In this document: positions 1-11,599 of the stretch, one piece after another
How positions within the stretch are numbered: the stretch's first letter is position 1
Layout: every line of letters begins with the position of its first letter
From: Kalaharituber pfeilii
Lineage: Eukaryota > Ascomycota > Pezizomycetes > Pezizales > Pezizaceae
Assembly: GCA_015179045.1 (NCBI GenBank)
Contig: WHUZ01000001.1
Location: 1,798,001 to 1,862,000 of the forward strand
Reading direction: 5' to 3'
DNA length: 64,000 nt
Position numbers and translations under genes: made by a program
Notes under the pieces: generated by a model
Database searches by the model: none
The model's input: the letters and a program-made list of their open reading frames with translations, nothing else
Told to the model about the DNA's origin: nothing

Positions 1-392
1 TTCAAAAATTTCTCGAAAAGGAGTTAGAATTAAAAATAAGAACCTGGGTTGTATAGAAGGTGAAAATATTATAGGAGACGACAATATTTATATGATATAA
101 TATTGAACGAAAAATAAGAAACCAACTTCAATTTGAAGTAACCAAAAAAATACTTACGTAACCAGGAAAATCAAGATTTTCACTAGTGTCACTGATAGCA
201 CTACAAAATCAAGAATTATAATAAAAATGTAGTAATTACCAACAGACAATCCTGAATATCCTGAATATTAGACAGGCTTCACCGAATTATCAAATCGGAT
301 GAACTCCAGGCTTCACTTTCTATTTATCCAGTCGGAAAACTTCCAGTTTCACGCCAAGAAGAGGAAAAATTTTATACTTATTAGATAGATAG
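1..392 (+). repeat. Dispersed AT-rich repeat A, copy 1
   Basis: This block matches the reverse complement of 30170-30598 along most of its length with scattered mismatches and small indels; the inner part starting AGGCTTCACCGAATTATC is easy to align. The window begins inside the repeat or exactly at its edge. I see no coding capacity. The family is not recognised. It may be an LTR fragment or a MITE-like unit. Confidence 0.8.
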
Positions 393-2892
393 ATTATTAG
401 ATAGAATATAGATAGTAGAACATTCAGGGTAACCAGATAACCAACCCTCATCAAGGAACTGCCCCACTCCTCTCTCCATCCTCAAATGCCAGAACTTTAG
501 TACTTACTTAACTCAAGCAAGTGCTTGCCTCATGTCCCGCTTCGCAGTGATGCACCGGTACTCTACACTCCCAGTCTTCGTTCTGGCACTGGCGCAGCCC
601 TCCACACCTCAGCAGCTTTGACTGAGAGGATGCCGTGTCTGGTGCTGCATGTTCATTCATACGTTCGGCCCCTGTTCGAAGTTGCCGATGGGGCATTGCC
701 AGTCTGGTTGGGGGCATTGCAAGGAGTCGAGAGCTGTGTAGAGTGCTCCACTGCCAGTGCACTGTGCAGCTGCATGGTGTGTCCTATAGTGGTGCTGCAT
801 CCGCGACAGAGAAAGATACATGTATGTACCTGAGATGAGGGTTCTGTACCGGTCTTGAGCCTGCGACAGCTGCAGCCTTTCGCTGCCGCAATACAACAGA
901 AGGATGCACCCCTGCTTTCGGACGCAGCACTGCTTGCCATCTGGATTATCCAGTGCTTTTCTTGCACAGATGCCGCCTCGCATGCAGCCAAGTCAGTCGG
1001 CTTCAAGATTCGAAATAGCTAGCAGTCTATGCACGCGCCTCGTAAGACCCGAAAGCGTCCATACAGCGGCAGGCGCTGGAGCTGCAAGAGGCCTGCTCAG
1101 CATACAGCTCTTTCTGCCTTTCCGCGCTGCCCGGCCTGCTTGTTGAATTGGATGTGAGGCCAAAGAAGCAAAGTTCACATGGCTAACCTTCACAGCTATA
1201 GCTTCGGTCTGCCGCACATCTACTCACTCCGAGTGCTCTGTAGCGTTTGCTAGCTCCCTTTACTGGCGCCCACCCCCACCCCCGTTATAAACTGCCATTA
1301 CATAACGGCCTATGCTCATGCTACATTCCGCTCCTCCTCATAGACCTGCGTACTTTTTATTTCTTCCTACAGCCATCTTTCTTCTCTTCTCTTGCCGCTT
1401 CTCTCCCTCACCTGTGAGCTGATCTCCTTGCTGACGACTGACCCTGAGGTGCCCGCATATCTGAGAGTTTGTCCTCCGTAGGCTTCCATATTCTATCCAA
1501 ATCCAGACTTACATACTTGTCGATGCCTATATCCATGCGTTTCAGTTCGAATTAGATAAATTAGAAAAACCACTTTCACTGTTCTCCATTCTTATAGTTT
1601 CCATTTCCTTTCCCTAATCTAGCTTAGCACCTACTTTTGAATTGCTATCTTGCTGCTCCGACTGACATCTCCTCTGGGGCAGGGCTGAACTGTGGAGCTT
1701 TAGATTTCTGCTTGTCTATTTTTATGAACCTTTACCTCTGTTTGGGCTTTTGGATTATCATATTTCACCACATACAGAATGGCTCTGGTTACATCTATTT
1801 TGCGACAATGCTCAAAGTCTGTTATCATTCACCAGAATATACCAGCTGCCATGCAAACACTGCACCCTAGCTTCATTGTTTGCCAGCCCCAAATTCCCAG
1901 AAGGTTACCACGAGCCGGTATAGTGGATACTGGATGCTACAGCGAGGATAAAACATATTCTTAGAGTCAACGAGGGGGATTAGGGTGAGAGAAGGGTAGT
2001 GCAGCAGAAATTGAGCTCAATCGATATCAAAGTAATCTGGGGACAATTAGAAGCTATTGGAGATGTGATATATATATTTCATATAATGTGAGATAGAGTT
2101 TTTGTTGCCCGGCTAAAGATGGCTCGATATCAGATATCTAGGTATACAGCAGCTGTCGAGCCGTCTTTGGCTAAGTCAAAGGAGCTGGTCCTCAATACCC
2201 AAGTAAGGTTGATGAAATGCCATTCTTGTTCGAATTGCTGAATTTAGATGATATTATACAGTTAGACTTTGAATTTGCTCCTAAAATAGGGATGCTAGTC
2301 TAACATTCCGTCGCTGCAGAGGAATGCATTACCTACCCGCCTTCGGTGTTGTGGTACACGCTTCTATCATAGCTCACCTAGACAACTTCAAGCATATATT
2401 GATCCATCATCTCCCTTGCGGCAACTCCACAATGAACAATTCATCATCCATCTCATCAGAACACTTCTTAATATTGAATATTTCGACATCTGATTTGTTG
2501 GACATATCTACACAATACATCAACTCTCTCCATTGGCTTATACAAATCAGTAAGTTCTTTCTTGCACTTGATAATACCATTAAGACACAACATATGCAAG
2601 TTGCTCGTCGGCTACAGATAGCAGCAATTGCCATTTAGGAAAAGAATCTAAACCAGCATGTGAATGCGTCACGCATCTATCAAGCGTGCTCAAAATCATT
2701 CAGTTGGCTGTCTTTCCACCTGATTTCATGCTAACAGAGGCCTGCGATCAACATGCTAGTAACGACACCTTTTATACATCCCTTCTTCAAATTATCCACA
2801 AGGCTACCTCTCATATCAAAGTCATAAATTAGGCCTAAACACAAATACGGACACCAATAAAGGTGCTGTATTATCCTTCTACTCTGGAGCTT
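393..2892. other. Intergenic, no supported gene
   Basis: Only short overlapping open frames on both strands at 500-1220 and 1640-2640, none with a recognisable domain or consistent splicing. The part at about 500-1250 is more GC-rich than its surroundings and could be old coding or transcribed sequence, but I cannot support a gene. Confidence 0.5.
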
Positions 2893-3492
2893 ATGAGATA
2901 CACCAAAGGTATTGTGGATGAGAGCCCTCTAAGTAGGCTGGGCAGCGAAAGAGGGCTAGGTGTAGGGTATCTTGAGAAGTCAGAGACCACTGGGATTAGC
3001 AGGATTTCACGCAGGTTTAGCTCAAGTGCTGGGAGTGTATGGATGGAGGAAAGTGAATTCAGGGATGGAATAAAGGATGGAATCAAAGACTGGGTGAAGA
3101 AGCCTACTAATGGAGGAAAGAAAAAAGTCTCATTTAGTGGAATCTGGAAGTGCGGCAGAACGTCGTTTTGCCTTATCGCAACCACATCATCTGGGCAGAA
3201 ACTTGCAAAAACACTGAAATTGAAGCAGAAATCCGCTCATTTGTCTGACTCAACCATGGCACAGTCTGGTTCTAAACAGATGAGTACAGAAAGCTTGTCA
3301 TGGTATAGCACCTGCAGCAGTTATAGTGACAAGCAAGCAGAATTTCGGATCAGTGATGACCATCGTCTTGCCCAAGAGGAGTGGGAGGAATTTTTGATGC
3401 TTAACGTACAGAAATGCATGTGCAAAAGAGACTGGATGGCTAGGACAATGAGGCATTTGTGGGGAAGGGAAGGAATGGGCAGTAAGGGTTGA
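2893..3492 (+). CDS. Hypothetical protein, 199 aa
   Basis: An uninterrupted frame whose first in-frame ATG is at 2893, coding for about 199 residues. The product is Ser/Lys-rich and hydrophilic with no signal peptide, membrane segment or domain I recognise. The C-terminal 40 residues contain a cluster of charged, Trp and Met residues (EEWEEFLML, KRDWMARTMRHLWG). There is no intron signature and no neighbour that suggests a role. It could be a lineage-specific gene or a chance frame in otherwise AT-rich sequence. Confidence 0.3.
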   Translation: MRYTKGIVDESPLSRLGSERGLGVGYLEKSETTGISRISRRFSSSAGSVWMEESEFRDGIKDGIKDWVKKPTNGGKKKVSFSGIWKCGRTSFCLIATTSSGQKLAKTLKLKQKSAHLSDSTMAQSGSKQMSTESLSWYSTCSSYSDKQAEFRISDDHRLAQEEWEEFLMLNVQKCMCKRDWMARTMRHLWGREGMGSKG

Positions 3493-3914
3493 CAATACAA
3501 ATATGAAGTGGATCCGGATAGTGACAATCTCATTTTCTTGCAACTTACAAAAATAATGGATGAGTAGCAAGATTATGGCATTGCATAGTGAATGCATTCC
3601 GACTTTGACGATGAGGTATATGAGCTTAACCTTTGCATGTTTCTGATTGGCGGGAGCAATACTTTTCTTCTTCCTTTTCTTTATTGACAAAATTTTTATA
3701 CTGCCTAGTATGTGCATGTTCTTTTATCTAGCTTGTTATTTAACGTCCCCGACGGTGCCTGGCTATCCCTTTTACTGTGCTTGGCTTGCATAGTCGGGGA
3801 ATTTGCATGAATCTAAGGATGGGAGGCATCTGTGTAAGTAAACTTTGCTTATAAAGTATGTATTTCTGTAGTACACGTCTAAGAAATTAGATCCCCTATG
3901 GGTAGGAGTAAATT
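3493..3914. other. Intergenic, nothing seen
   Basis: AT-rich spacer between the hypothetical frame and the tRNA gene; no supported feature. Confidence 0.5.
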
Positions 3915-3986
3915 GGTCAAGTGGCGTAATGGTAACGCGTTGGTTTTCGGCACCAAAGATTGCAGGTTCGAGTCCTGTCTTGATCG
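3915..3986 (+). tRNA. tRNA-Arg (anticodon TCG)
   Basis: A full cloverleaf can be folded by eye. The acceptor stem is GGTCAAG with CTTGATC (one G-U), the D stem GCGT/ACGC, the anticodon stem TTGGT/ACCAA around the 7-nt loop TTTCGGC, the T stem GCAGG/CCTGT around TTCGAGT, and the discriminator base is G3986. Anticodon TCG reads CGA, hence arginine. There is no intron in the anticodon loop and CCA is not encoded, as expected in a nuclear eukaryotic gene. The A and B boxes lie inside the gene. Confidence 0.93.
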
Positions 3987-3994
3987 TCTGTTTC

Positions 3995-4009
3995 TTTTAA
4001 TGTTTTTTT
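3995..4009 (+). terminator. Pol III oligo-T terminator
   Basis: A run of four T at 3995-3998 and a run of seven T at 4003-4009 follow the tRNA-Arg gene by 9-17 bp, the usual Pol III stop signal. Confidence 0.7.
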
Positions 4010-4429
4010 GTTTTCAACCTTAAAATTGTCGAAAACAGTTTCTCTCTCGACCAGTGGCACTATTTAACTTATGCCAAGAAAGGTACGTTTACTATTTCAG
4101 TAATCACCAGGGAAACGGGGGGTTCATTATAATTGGTGCGGGCGTTTGTAATCAATGTTTTTTTCGTCATTGCCACTCGCCTGGAGTTTGCACTTGTAGC
4201 TGACGGTTGGTACCTTCGACTCGCTCAACAGCATTTATCCTGACGGACAGACAAATTACACACAGCCGGTGCAGCACAGACTCTGCAGGAACAGCGGGTA
4301 CTATTGATCAAAAAGATTACTTGCCGAGATATTTCTGCACGACATACAAGTTACTTCCGGTAGGAGTACAGAGGTGCCACTTGGTTACCCAATATATAAG
4401 GATTTAGTCTACGGATATTGAGAATTTGT

Positions 4430-5398
4430 ATGGAAGTGTTTGCGATGACGTCGAAGAAGGTTGTTGTTGGCAGGTTACTTGAGACCGCAGTGAGGAGTTC
4501 GAGGGGAGGCTTGCAGTGGGCGGTTGGGCCAACTGGAGCTCGAATGGCACACACGATATTGACATCGTCACCATCACAGCCATCAGGCATCCGAGACCGC
4601 GGCACGGTCTTCTCTCCCATACTACCCCGCCCGTGCATTCCCACTGCTTCAACTGCTACCCTGCTCACAACAACTCCCTACCGCACCCTCTTCATCCAAA
4701 CCGAATCGACACCGAACTCTGACGCCCTTAAGTTCCTTCCCGGAGTACCCATTCTTCCGGACAGCATCCCAGCCAATGCGACAATTGAGTATCTCTCTGG
4801 ACGTACTGCGCACTCGTCCCCACTTGCCCGTAAACTCTTTGCACTCGATGGCATCACGGGGGTATTTTACGGGAGGGACTTTATAACTGTGACTAAAACC
4901 ACAGACGCCTCATGGGGGCACTTGAAGCCAGAGGTGTTTGCGCTCATCACAGAGGCGCTGGCGCAGGGGGGAGCGCGGGGAGTGTATGTACCCGAGGACG
5001 ACGCTGGCTCGGATGAAGGAGGGAGGATTTCGAAGGATACAGCACCGGCCGAAGGAGACACGGAAGTAGTGTCGATGATCAAGGAGCTCTTAGACACGCG
5101 CATACGCCCCGCGATTCAGGAGGATGGGGGGGACATTGAGTACCGGGGCTTTGATGAAAAGTTGGGGATAGTGAAGTTGAAGTTGCGGGGAGCATGCAGG
5201 ACATGTGACAGTAGTACGGTGACTCTGAGGAATGGGATAGAAAGCATGTTGATGCATTATGTGGAGGAGGTCAAAGGGGTCGAGCAGGTGGTGGATCAGG
5301 AGGAGGAGGTGGCATTGAGGGAGTTTGAGAAGTTTGAGGAGAGGTTGAGGAAGTTGAATGGGGGGGAAGGAAAGATGGCCGAGGCAGGGAAGGAGTGA
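4430..5398 (+). CDS. NFU1: NFU1-type mitochondrial Fe-S cluster scaffold/carrier
   Basis: Single-exon gene of about 322 aa. Residues about 75-190 match the N-terminal NFU domain (SPLARKLFALDGITGVFYG and the following KPEVFALITEAL). Residues about 215-290 match the C-terminal NifU-like domain, with IRPAIQEDGGDIEYRGFD and the cluster-binding CxxC in GACRTCDSSTVTLRNGIE. In the family this protein receives 4Fe-4S clusters in the mitochondrial matrix and delivers them to enzymes such as lipoate synthase and complex II. The first 70 residues are basic and Ser/Thr-rich, suiting a mitochondrial presequence. Starts at 4430 and 4445 are both possible; neither affects the domains. The C-terminal tail is Glu-rich. 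No introns are needed. Confidence 0.93.
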   Translation: MEVFAMTSKKVVVGRLLETAVRSSRGGLQWAVGPTGARMAHTILTSSPSQPSGIRDRGTVFSPILPRPCIPTASTATLLTTTPYRTLFIQTESTPNSDALKFLPGVPILPDSIPANATIEYLSGRTAHSSPLARKLFALDGITGVFYGRDFITVTKTTDASWGHLKPEVFALITEALAQGGARGVYVPEDDAGSDEGGRISKDTAPAEGDTEVVSMIKELLDTRIRPAIQEDGGDIEYRGFDEKLGIVKLKLRGACRTCDSSTVTLRNGIESMLMHYVEEVKGVEQVVDQEEEVALREFEKFEERLRKLNGGEGKMAEAGKE

Positions 5399-7820
5399 GG
5401 TGGTGGGGGTGTGTGAGAACGGGTGATTGGAAGTTGGAGTAAGGATGGGAAGCCAGAGAAGTGGGTTATGGGGATACATTGTATATAAGTGGTATTTTAT
5501 ATCTTAGTTCCATTGATATCAGAGCGTAGTTATAATACTCTCTCATACTGTACTATGTTTCATGTTCAGATTTTTCTTGACAATCAATGCAAACCGCCCT
5601 TGGTCGTGGAGTAGGTTAGAAGCTGTTACCCTGATGACCGCCAACAAATGCCAGATTGATGATCACTACAAGCTAACGATAATAGCACAGGTAACACGCC
5701 ACAAATGGTGTCGTCTATTATTCCCCCAGGAGCATTTGGGCGTTTTTAAATTTGTAAAAAGGTAAAAATAGGTTATGCACCGAACGTATTGGATTCATAC
5801 TTAAGAACTTAGCTTTAGGATCAGCAATAAACCCTCTCATGACTTCGCCACCGACTTTGTGCTTATAGATGGCGTCAAGAACAGGCCAAACATCCGAAGG
5901 TCGGAAAGGCATCAAAGAAAGATAAACCCATCTCCCCGTCACCGGGAATCAGCTGATAAAGCCATCTCACCACCGATAGGCCTTAAACGCCCGATAAAAC
6001 CTTGTACAAGACTGACCAGATAGCTGCCCCAATCTACAGACACCTAAACCTATGAACCGTAGCCAGGCCGAGCACTACCTGTGTGCTAAGAGTGCCGGAA
6101 TTCTCAACCTCCATCCACGGCCGATGGTATAACTAGAGGAAATCAGCCACTCCCCAAGCCTAAGTTGGAAGGGATCAACGAGTTCCTAGTCCTACGGGAC
6201 CAGCTGTTCAACAAGAATCCACCACCACGTGACAATATGGACGAGATTCCCAATTCTCAACTTCGTGAGGATTCCTAAGTATCCTGTTTCGGAAGTGTGC
6301 CAAGAACTTCCTTTTTCGGAAATTGTACCCAATTCGGTGGACCCCGTCATGTCTTAACAACTGTCTTCGATCCGTCTCGCCAATCTCAAGACCCCATTCG
6401 TGTTCAGAGCTTCGAATTCCCCACCCTCCCCAAACCCGAAACTGAAACAGTTAAACGTGTAACTCATTTCAACTTTTCTGAAAATTTCTTTTCTGCTTTT
6501 CTTTACATATTGTCTGAAAAACGTGATGGTGATGGTGAGTTGGGTGACATGTGCTTTGAAGTCTCATTAACCACGACCATACAGACGCCCGAGCTCACCC
6601 GTGAAGAGATCATTGCAATCATTGCAGCTGCAGTAAAGCCAATTCAAGACAAGTTGGCCACAATCTCGGAACCAAATGACACCAGAACAACTCGGAAAGA
6701 AATGAGAAAGGCTGCAGTGAAAGCCAGAAAGGAGGTCATTGAGAACTGGAAGCTATCTCCAAGGGCACCTGGCGTGCTCCGTCCACCCTGTCTAGTTCTC
6801 GCTTCTCATAAACCCGGTTGGGAACTCGCTTTGAACCCTCGCCTGTAAGGAACAAAGCCGGTATGCGAAGGACAAAAGCCTCAAGAGAACATTGGAAGAC
6901 AATTCTAATTCGTAGGTGTATGAAGAGAAGTACTCACTTGATTCTAAAGGCCCTGGACGTTTGAGAGCAAGCTTTTGACTTGATTGTGTGGTCTTGATCT
7001 GTTGGTCCATATTGAGGTATACAAGATCTCATTTTGATACTCGGGAGGCACAGGTAGAATAGTAATATATATCATTCTTGAGCATCTTTAATATACTTCC
7101 TGAAGGTAGATATGATTGGCGAGAAGGGCTTAGGATAGGAGATCCAACTGTCACCACCTTCTATCGAGATTGATAGAGAGCCCAAATAGAAAGTCGAGGC
7201 AATTCTAGGCTGGCGAATCTACCGCCACAAGCTGCATTTACTAAGTAGGCCCTGTGGGGTGTCATCAAGTACTGGTACCCTGAATGGCCAGATGACTAAT
7301 GAACCCGAGAAGAACTGAAGAATTCTACACCCAGCACCCAAGGAAAGCCAGAACCACAGCAGCCAGGACCACTCAGATGATCAAGCAACCTAGGAAGCCG
7401 GCCTTAGGAGAGGATCTACTGTCACTGACCGAGCTGCCGGCACCGCTCAGTTGAGACCTACGTGTAGTCAAGCCCTCTAAGCAGAATAAAGTGCAGCAAT
7501 TGCCTGTAGTAAGCCGAATCTGATCTCCGCTATTCCCAGTTTCACTTGCAAGAGTGTCTCTCCAGTAGATCGCCTTATATACTCGCAGAACGGGCCACCG
7601 TACGCAGAGACTCCGGTGCATATAGGCTCAGGGCACAGGCCAGTTGCTCACGTGACCTGAAGTCTTGGCACGCCCGGAAGAAATTTGTGGGGCTGCATGC
7701 GCGCAGAGCCGCACAGCGAAGAACGCTGCGGCAGACAGGACCGCCCGCCCCTCCTCAGACTCAGAGCGTGCTGCACATACGCCCCGCCGCTGCGACCCTG
7801 CTCTTCCATAGCCTGCCCCA
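5399..7820. other. Intergenic with low-support open frames
   Basis: No gene is supported. Two frames stand out. One at 6297-6848 (+) lacks an early ATG and contains ELTREEIIAIIAAAVKPIQD, somewhat like the N-terminus of gag-like proteins of fungal retroelements. The other at 5718-5942 (-) starts MTGRWVYLSLMPFRPSD. The mixture of broken frames suggests an old element relic, but I cannot name a family. 7620-7820 is the GC-rich promoter region of UTP18. Confidence 0.4.
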
Positions 7821-9679
7821 ATGGCAAAGAAAAAGACAAAAAAGCCCGCCGCCCAGGCCCTCTCGCTCACCGCCGAAGCCGGACCCAAGAACCCCGACGC
7901 AGCCCCTCGCCCGAAAGACGAGGAGGAGCGCGAGCTCGAGAAACTCGTCTTTGGCGACCTCAGCGGCTTCCAGGAGGGCCTCCGGGAGGCATACGCTGAC
8001 GAGGACCAAGGGTACCCGTCTGCCGACGAGAGCGACGCCGGGCTACGGGCTGCTGGGCCGTTGAAGGCGAATGAGGACCTCAACGCACTGCACGACGACG
8101 AGCTCTTCTTTCTCGACACGGGCCCAACACCAGTGGAGGGCTTGCTACGCGATGCAGATGGGGATGTGGATATCGCTGGGACAGCGTCGAAGGAGCCAAC
8201 GGGCCCACAGCCAGCGTGGGAGGACTCGGATGACGAGAGAGTCGTCATCTCGCTCATGTCGCAAAACAGGCTTAAGAAATACAGAGAAACATTCACAGAC
8301 GATGTGGTGACAGGTGTAGACTACATCCGGCGCCTCCGCCAGCAGTACGAGCGGGTGTACCCCGTGCCCGCCTGGGCGCTCCCGCAGTCCGAGCAGCAAG
8401 AACACAAGCGCCGCCGTCGCAAGTCCGTCTTTGGCGACGGTGGCAGTGCGTCCGACACTGAGTCCAGCTCCAGCGATATCGAAGGCGAAGATGAGGACTC
8501 TCTCACTGCCGCCCCGCTCTCCACCCTCCTCCAGTCCGACTCCGGCTACATCCGCCCTGCTGCCAGCACCACCAAGCTCCGCCCTGAAAAAATCGACATC
8601 GCCCGCCTCCGCGACGCAAACCACCTTTCCCCCCAGCAATCCTCTGTCGGCTCCCTCTCCTTCCACCCAACGCACCCGCTCCTCATGTCCGCGGGCTTCG
8701 ACCACACTATGCGTCTCTACCACATCGACGGGAAAGTCAACCCCCCCGTCACCTCGCTGTATTTCAAGTCCACACCCCTCGTCACCGCATCCTTCCACCC
8801 CGACGGCAAGCGAGTCTTTGCAGCGGGGCGTCGGAGCTGCTTCTATATTTGGGACCTGGAGTCCGGCGGGGTGGGGAAGGTCACACGGGTGTATGGGAGG
8901 AAAAAGGAGCAGAGGAGCATGGAGTATTTTAAACTCTCGCCAGACGGCAAGTACATGGGCCTTGTGGGCTCGAAGGGCATGGTTAACATCCTGTCTGCCG
9001 ACACGGGCCAATGGGTGGCGACCGCGCAGGTCGAGGGCGTGGTGGCGGATATCGCCTGGTACTCTCCGTCCTCCATGTCCCCGCACCCGGGCCTCACGAT
9101 CGCAAACAAGCACGGTGAGCTCTGGGAGTACGATATGGACGCGCGCAAGTTCTCGGGGCGCTGGCTCGATGAGGGTGGGGTGGCAACGACGAAGATTGCC
9201 CTGGGAGGAAGGGGGGACAGATATGTTGCCGTCGGCTCAGCGCAGGGCATAGTCAATGTCTACGATAGAAGGCCTATTGCCAAGGGTAGTGTTGGGCTGG
9301 GGGACACGCTGAAGCCAATCAAGGCACTTGGGAACCTGGTTACGAGCATCTCGAGCTTGGAGTTTGGGGTGGACGGGCAGGTGCTGTGTATGGCAAGTAA
9401 CGCGAAGAAGGATGCGTTGAGGTTAGGTATGTCAAGTTTCCCCCTCCCCTAATCCTCTTTTCAGTCTTATGTGTTGGAGTATTTGATATACGGGGGTGGA
9501 GAGTGCTAACTTGGAGTTCTATGGTAGTACACATGCCGTCGTGCACGGTGTACCAGAATTGGCCGACCAGTGCGACACCACTGGGCAAAGTCGACAGTGT
9601 AGCGTTTGCGCCGGGGGTGAATATGCTTGCGGCAGGCAACGAGGCTGGCAAGGTCCGGTTATGGGAGATACGGCCGTAG
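7821..9679 (+). CDS. UTP18: U3 snoRNP-associated WD40 protein Utp18
   Basis: Two exons, 7821-9426 and 9528-9679; the intron at 9427-9527 has donor GTATGT, branch GCTAAC and acceptor TAG. The product is 585 aa, close to the yeast length. The N-terminal 200 residues are acidic/basic and low complexity, including a Lys/Arg-rich stretch (EHKRRRRKSVFGDGG). WD40 repeats follow: SVGSLSFHPTHPLLMSAGFD, FHPDGKRVFAAGRRS, YFKLSPDGKYMGLVGSKG and others. Exon 2 supplies the family-typical end (HMPSCTVYQNWPTS, PLGKVDSVAFAPG, LWEIRP). Utp18 belongs to the UtpB/SSU processome needed for 18S pre-rRNA cleavage in the nucleolus and is known to recruit Mtr4 through an AIM motif; I did not map that motif here. Confidence 0.95.
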
Positions 9680-10049
9680 CCGGTTACCGTTCTAGCCTGA
9701 AGTATTACCTTCTTTTCTACATGTTTTAAGACGCCATATTTCACGTTATCAAAAATCTATCTTGCATTTTTTTCATTTTTCTTCATTTTTTTCATTTTTT
9801 TTTTTTTTACATTTTATTTCTTTGGGGGAAAGGGTTTGTATTTTTATAGCAAAACTTTTTCATTTCTTGGAATTTTTTTTTTCTTTTTTTTTTTTTCTTT
9901 GGGTTTGTTATGGATATGTATAAAAGCTTATTTACGGTGTTTGTGGGATTGAAGTACTTTTATGTAAATCATCTGCAATTAATTTCATCTACCATGGCTG
10001 TTTTTGGGTAACATATTCGAATGTTACACTAAACCCAGCTGTTCCCACT
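9680..10049. other. T-rich 3' flank of UTP18
   Basis: Long T-rich tracts at about 9760-9900 with interspersed C and G; probably the 3' UTR/terminator region of UTP18. No gene seen. Confidence 0.5.
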
Positions 10050-11060
10050 TCACTTGTTACCCTGAACTACTGCATTCCACCCCCCAGACCCAATACACCG
10101 CATTCCCAAATTCCCTAATCCTTCAACATCGCCGCCCTCCACCCCCACCGCCTCCCTACTCAAGCTCACCACCCCTCCCCTCTGCACCAGCTCCATAGTC
10201 TTCTCGAGTCCTCCCCCTACTACCACTAACCCTCCTTCCTCATCCTTCTCCAGTCCCTCTTTCTCCACCTCCCAAGCACACCCACTTCAGCCATTTTCCC
10301 CAACACCACCCCCCCAAAAAATGTGTTATCGACCCCAGGAACACTGAAAATATCTTCCGCGGGCACCTTGAGTGCCGGGGGAAATGCCGAATGTAGAATT
10401 CGGATATATGGTGCGTTCTCCCCGGGAGAGGATTGTGGGGGGTGTGAGTAGGGGTAGGGGGTAGAAAGGAAGGTAGAAGGGGACACGGGTAGAGGGCGCA
10501 CAGCGAGAACGCCGTGGGCGCTGGGCTTGATGGGTTGGGGTGGGGAGGTAGGGATAAAATGTCGATGGCCTGTCGGAGGATGCCGTGGACAAGTAAAGGT
10601 AGCTTGGTCTGCTCTGATGACATTTCAATCGCTAGATGGGGGTGGAGGTGGAGCATCCTTAGTTCAGAAAAGTTTACAGAAAACACTCTACTTATGACTC
10701 TAAGGTAGAGAGATAACAGTCTCACAATCCCGGAACAAAGTATCGATATCAGTATCATTCAATCACTGCATAACCAATCCAAAGAGCGAAAGTACCCCAT
10801 CTCCCTTGCGCGGCCATACATCACCGCGAGTGGATGCTCGTCCGGTGTCGCGAGGTGCACTGGGTTATGTGAGAATACGCCCCAGAGCCACCCGGCTGTT
10901 TTGAGCTCCGTAGAAGTCGGGCGTGGACTTCTGTACCGATGTCGGCCCGAAGGCGACTTTTGATTTCCCCAGGTTTGTATTATAAGCAGTGCACACATCA
11001 ATAATGTATACCAGAATTCATGAAACTTGTGGCGTACCCTTTGCCTCCACCTTCCTTAAC
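10050..11060 (-). pseudogene. Unidentified coding stretch with broken frames
   Basis: Conserved-looking protein segments occur on the minus strand but in different frames. They are KPGEIKSRLRADIGTEVHARL at about 11000-10920, then AGWLWGVFSHNPVHLATPDE and HPLAVMYGRAREMGYFRSLD at 10905-10770, then PYIRILHSAFPPALKVPAED and FSVPGVDNTFFGGVVLGKM at about 10410-10290, then EKEGLEKDEEGGLVVVGGG at about 10265-10210, stopping at 10050. Introns may explain part of this. At least one join, near the GGG at about 10275, looks like a one-base length change. I do not recognise the family. It could be a pseudogene, or a real gene broken by consensus errors as seen elsewhere in the window. Confidence 0.4.
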
Positions 11061-11599
11061 CCTCAATGACAGCCGTGGCCGGGAGAAAGTCGCAGGTGTA
11101 GTTGAAGAAGTTACATTCGTGTTTCTACATATTCACCGCAAGACTGCACAAAGATAATTTCACATCAGCAACATGTCCTAATCTAGATCATGCGCTACTG
11201 CTAGTAGAACATTCGACAGCAATGGTATACAACAGCTAACCAGAAAAGAAAATCATTGTACTGCAATTGCTAAAACACATAAAAAGAGGAGCCTGAGATA
11301 CAAAGCCAGACTGAATTTCTATTCACTGCACAACCATGTTTGAGACCATCCATAGATGACGTCATTATCAATGAAGTTGGGTTATCTCTTTATCTTGGTG
11401 TAACCAAGTTGACATGCGTTGTTTCAGATTTTTATTTTTTCATTTTTACCCTGTCCATGTGAGCAGAGGCTCTAAGAAGGTAGGTACCCTTTCGCCTGCA
11501 CACCCCTAAAAGCTCTGCAACCTCTACCAGTACATCTGAAAAAAACTGCTATGCCCCAGTATGACAGTTATACCTATAGTTTGACACTGTCTCAACTTT
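11061..11599. other. Intergenic, nothing seen
   Basis: AT-rich spacer downstream of the homoserine dehydrogenase stop; no supported gene or repeat. Confidence 0.5.

Noticed and set aside
8145..9113. 322-codon minus-strand frame opposite UTP18
   Set aside because: A GC-rich antisense shadow of the WD40 coding region with no family match.
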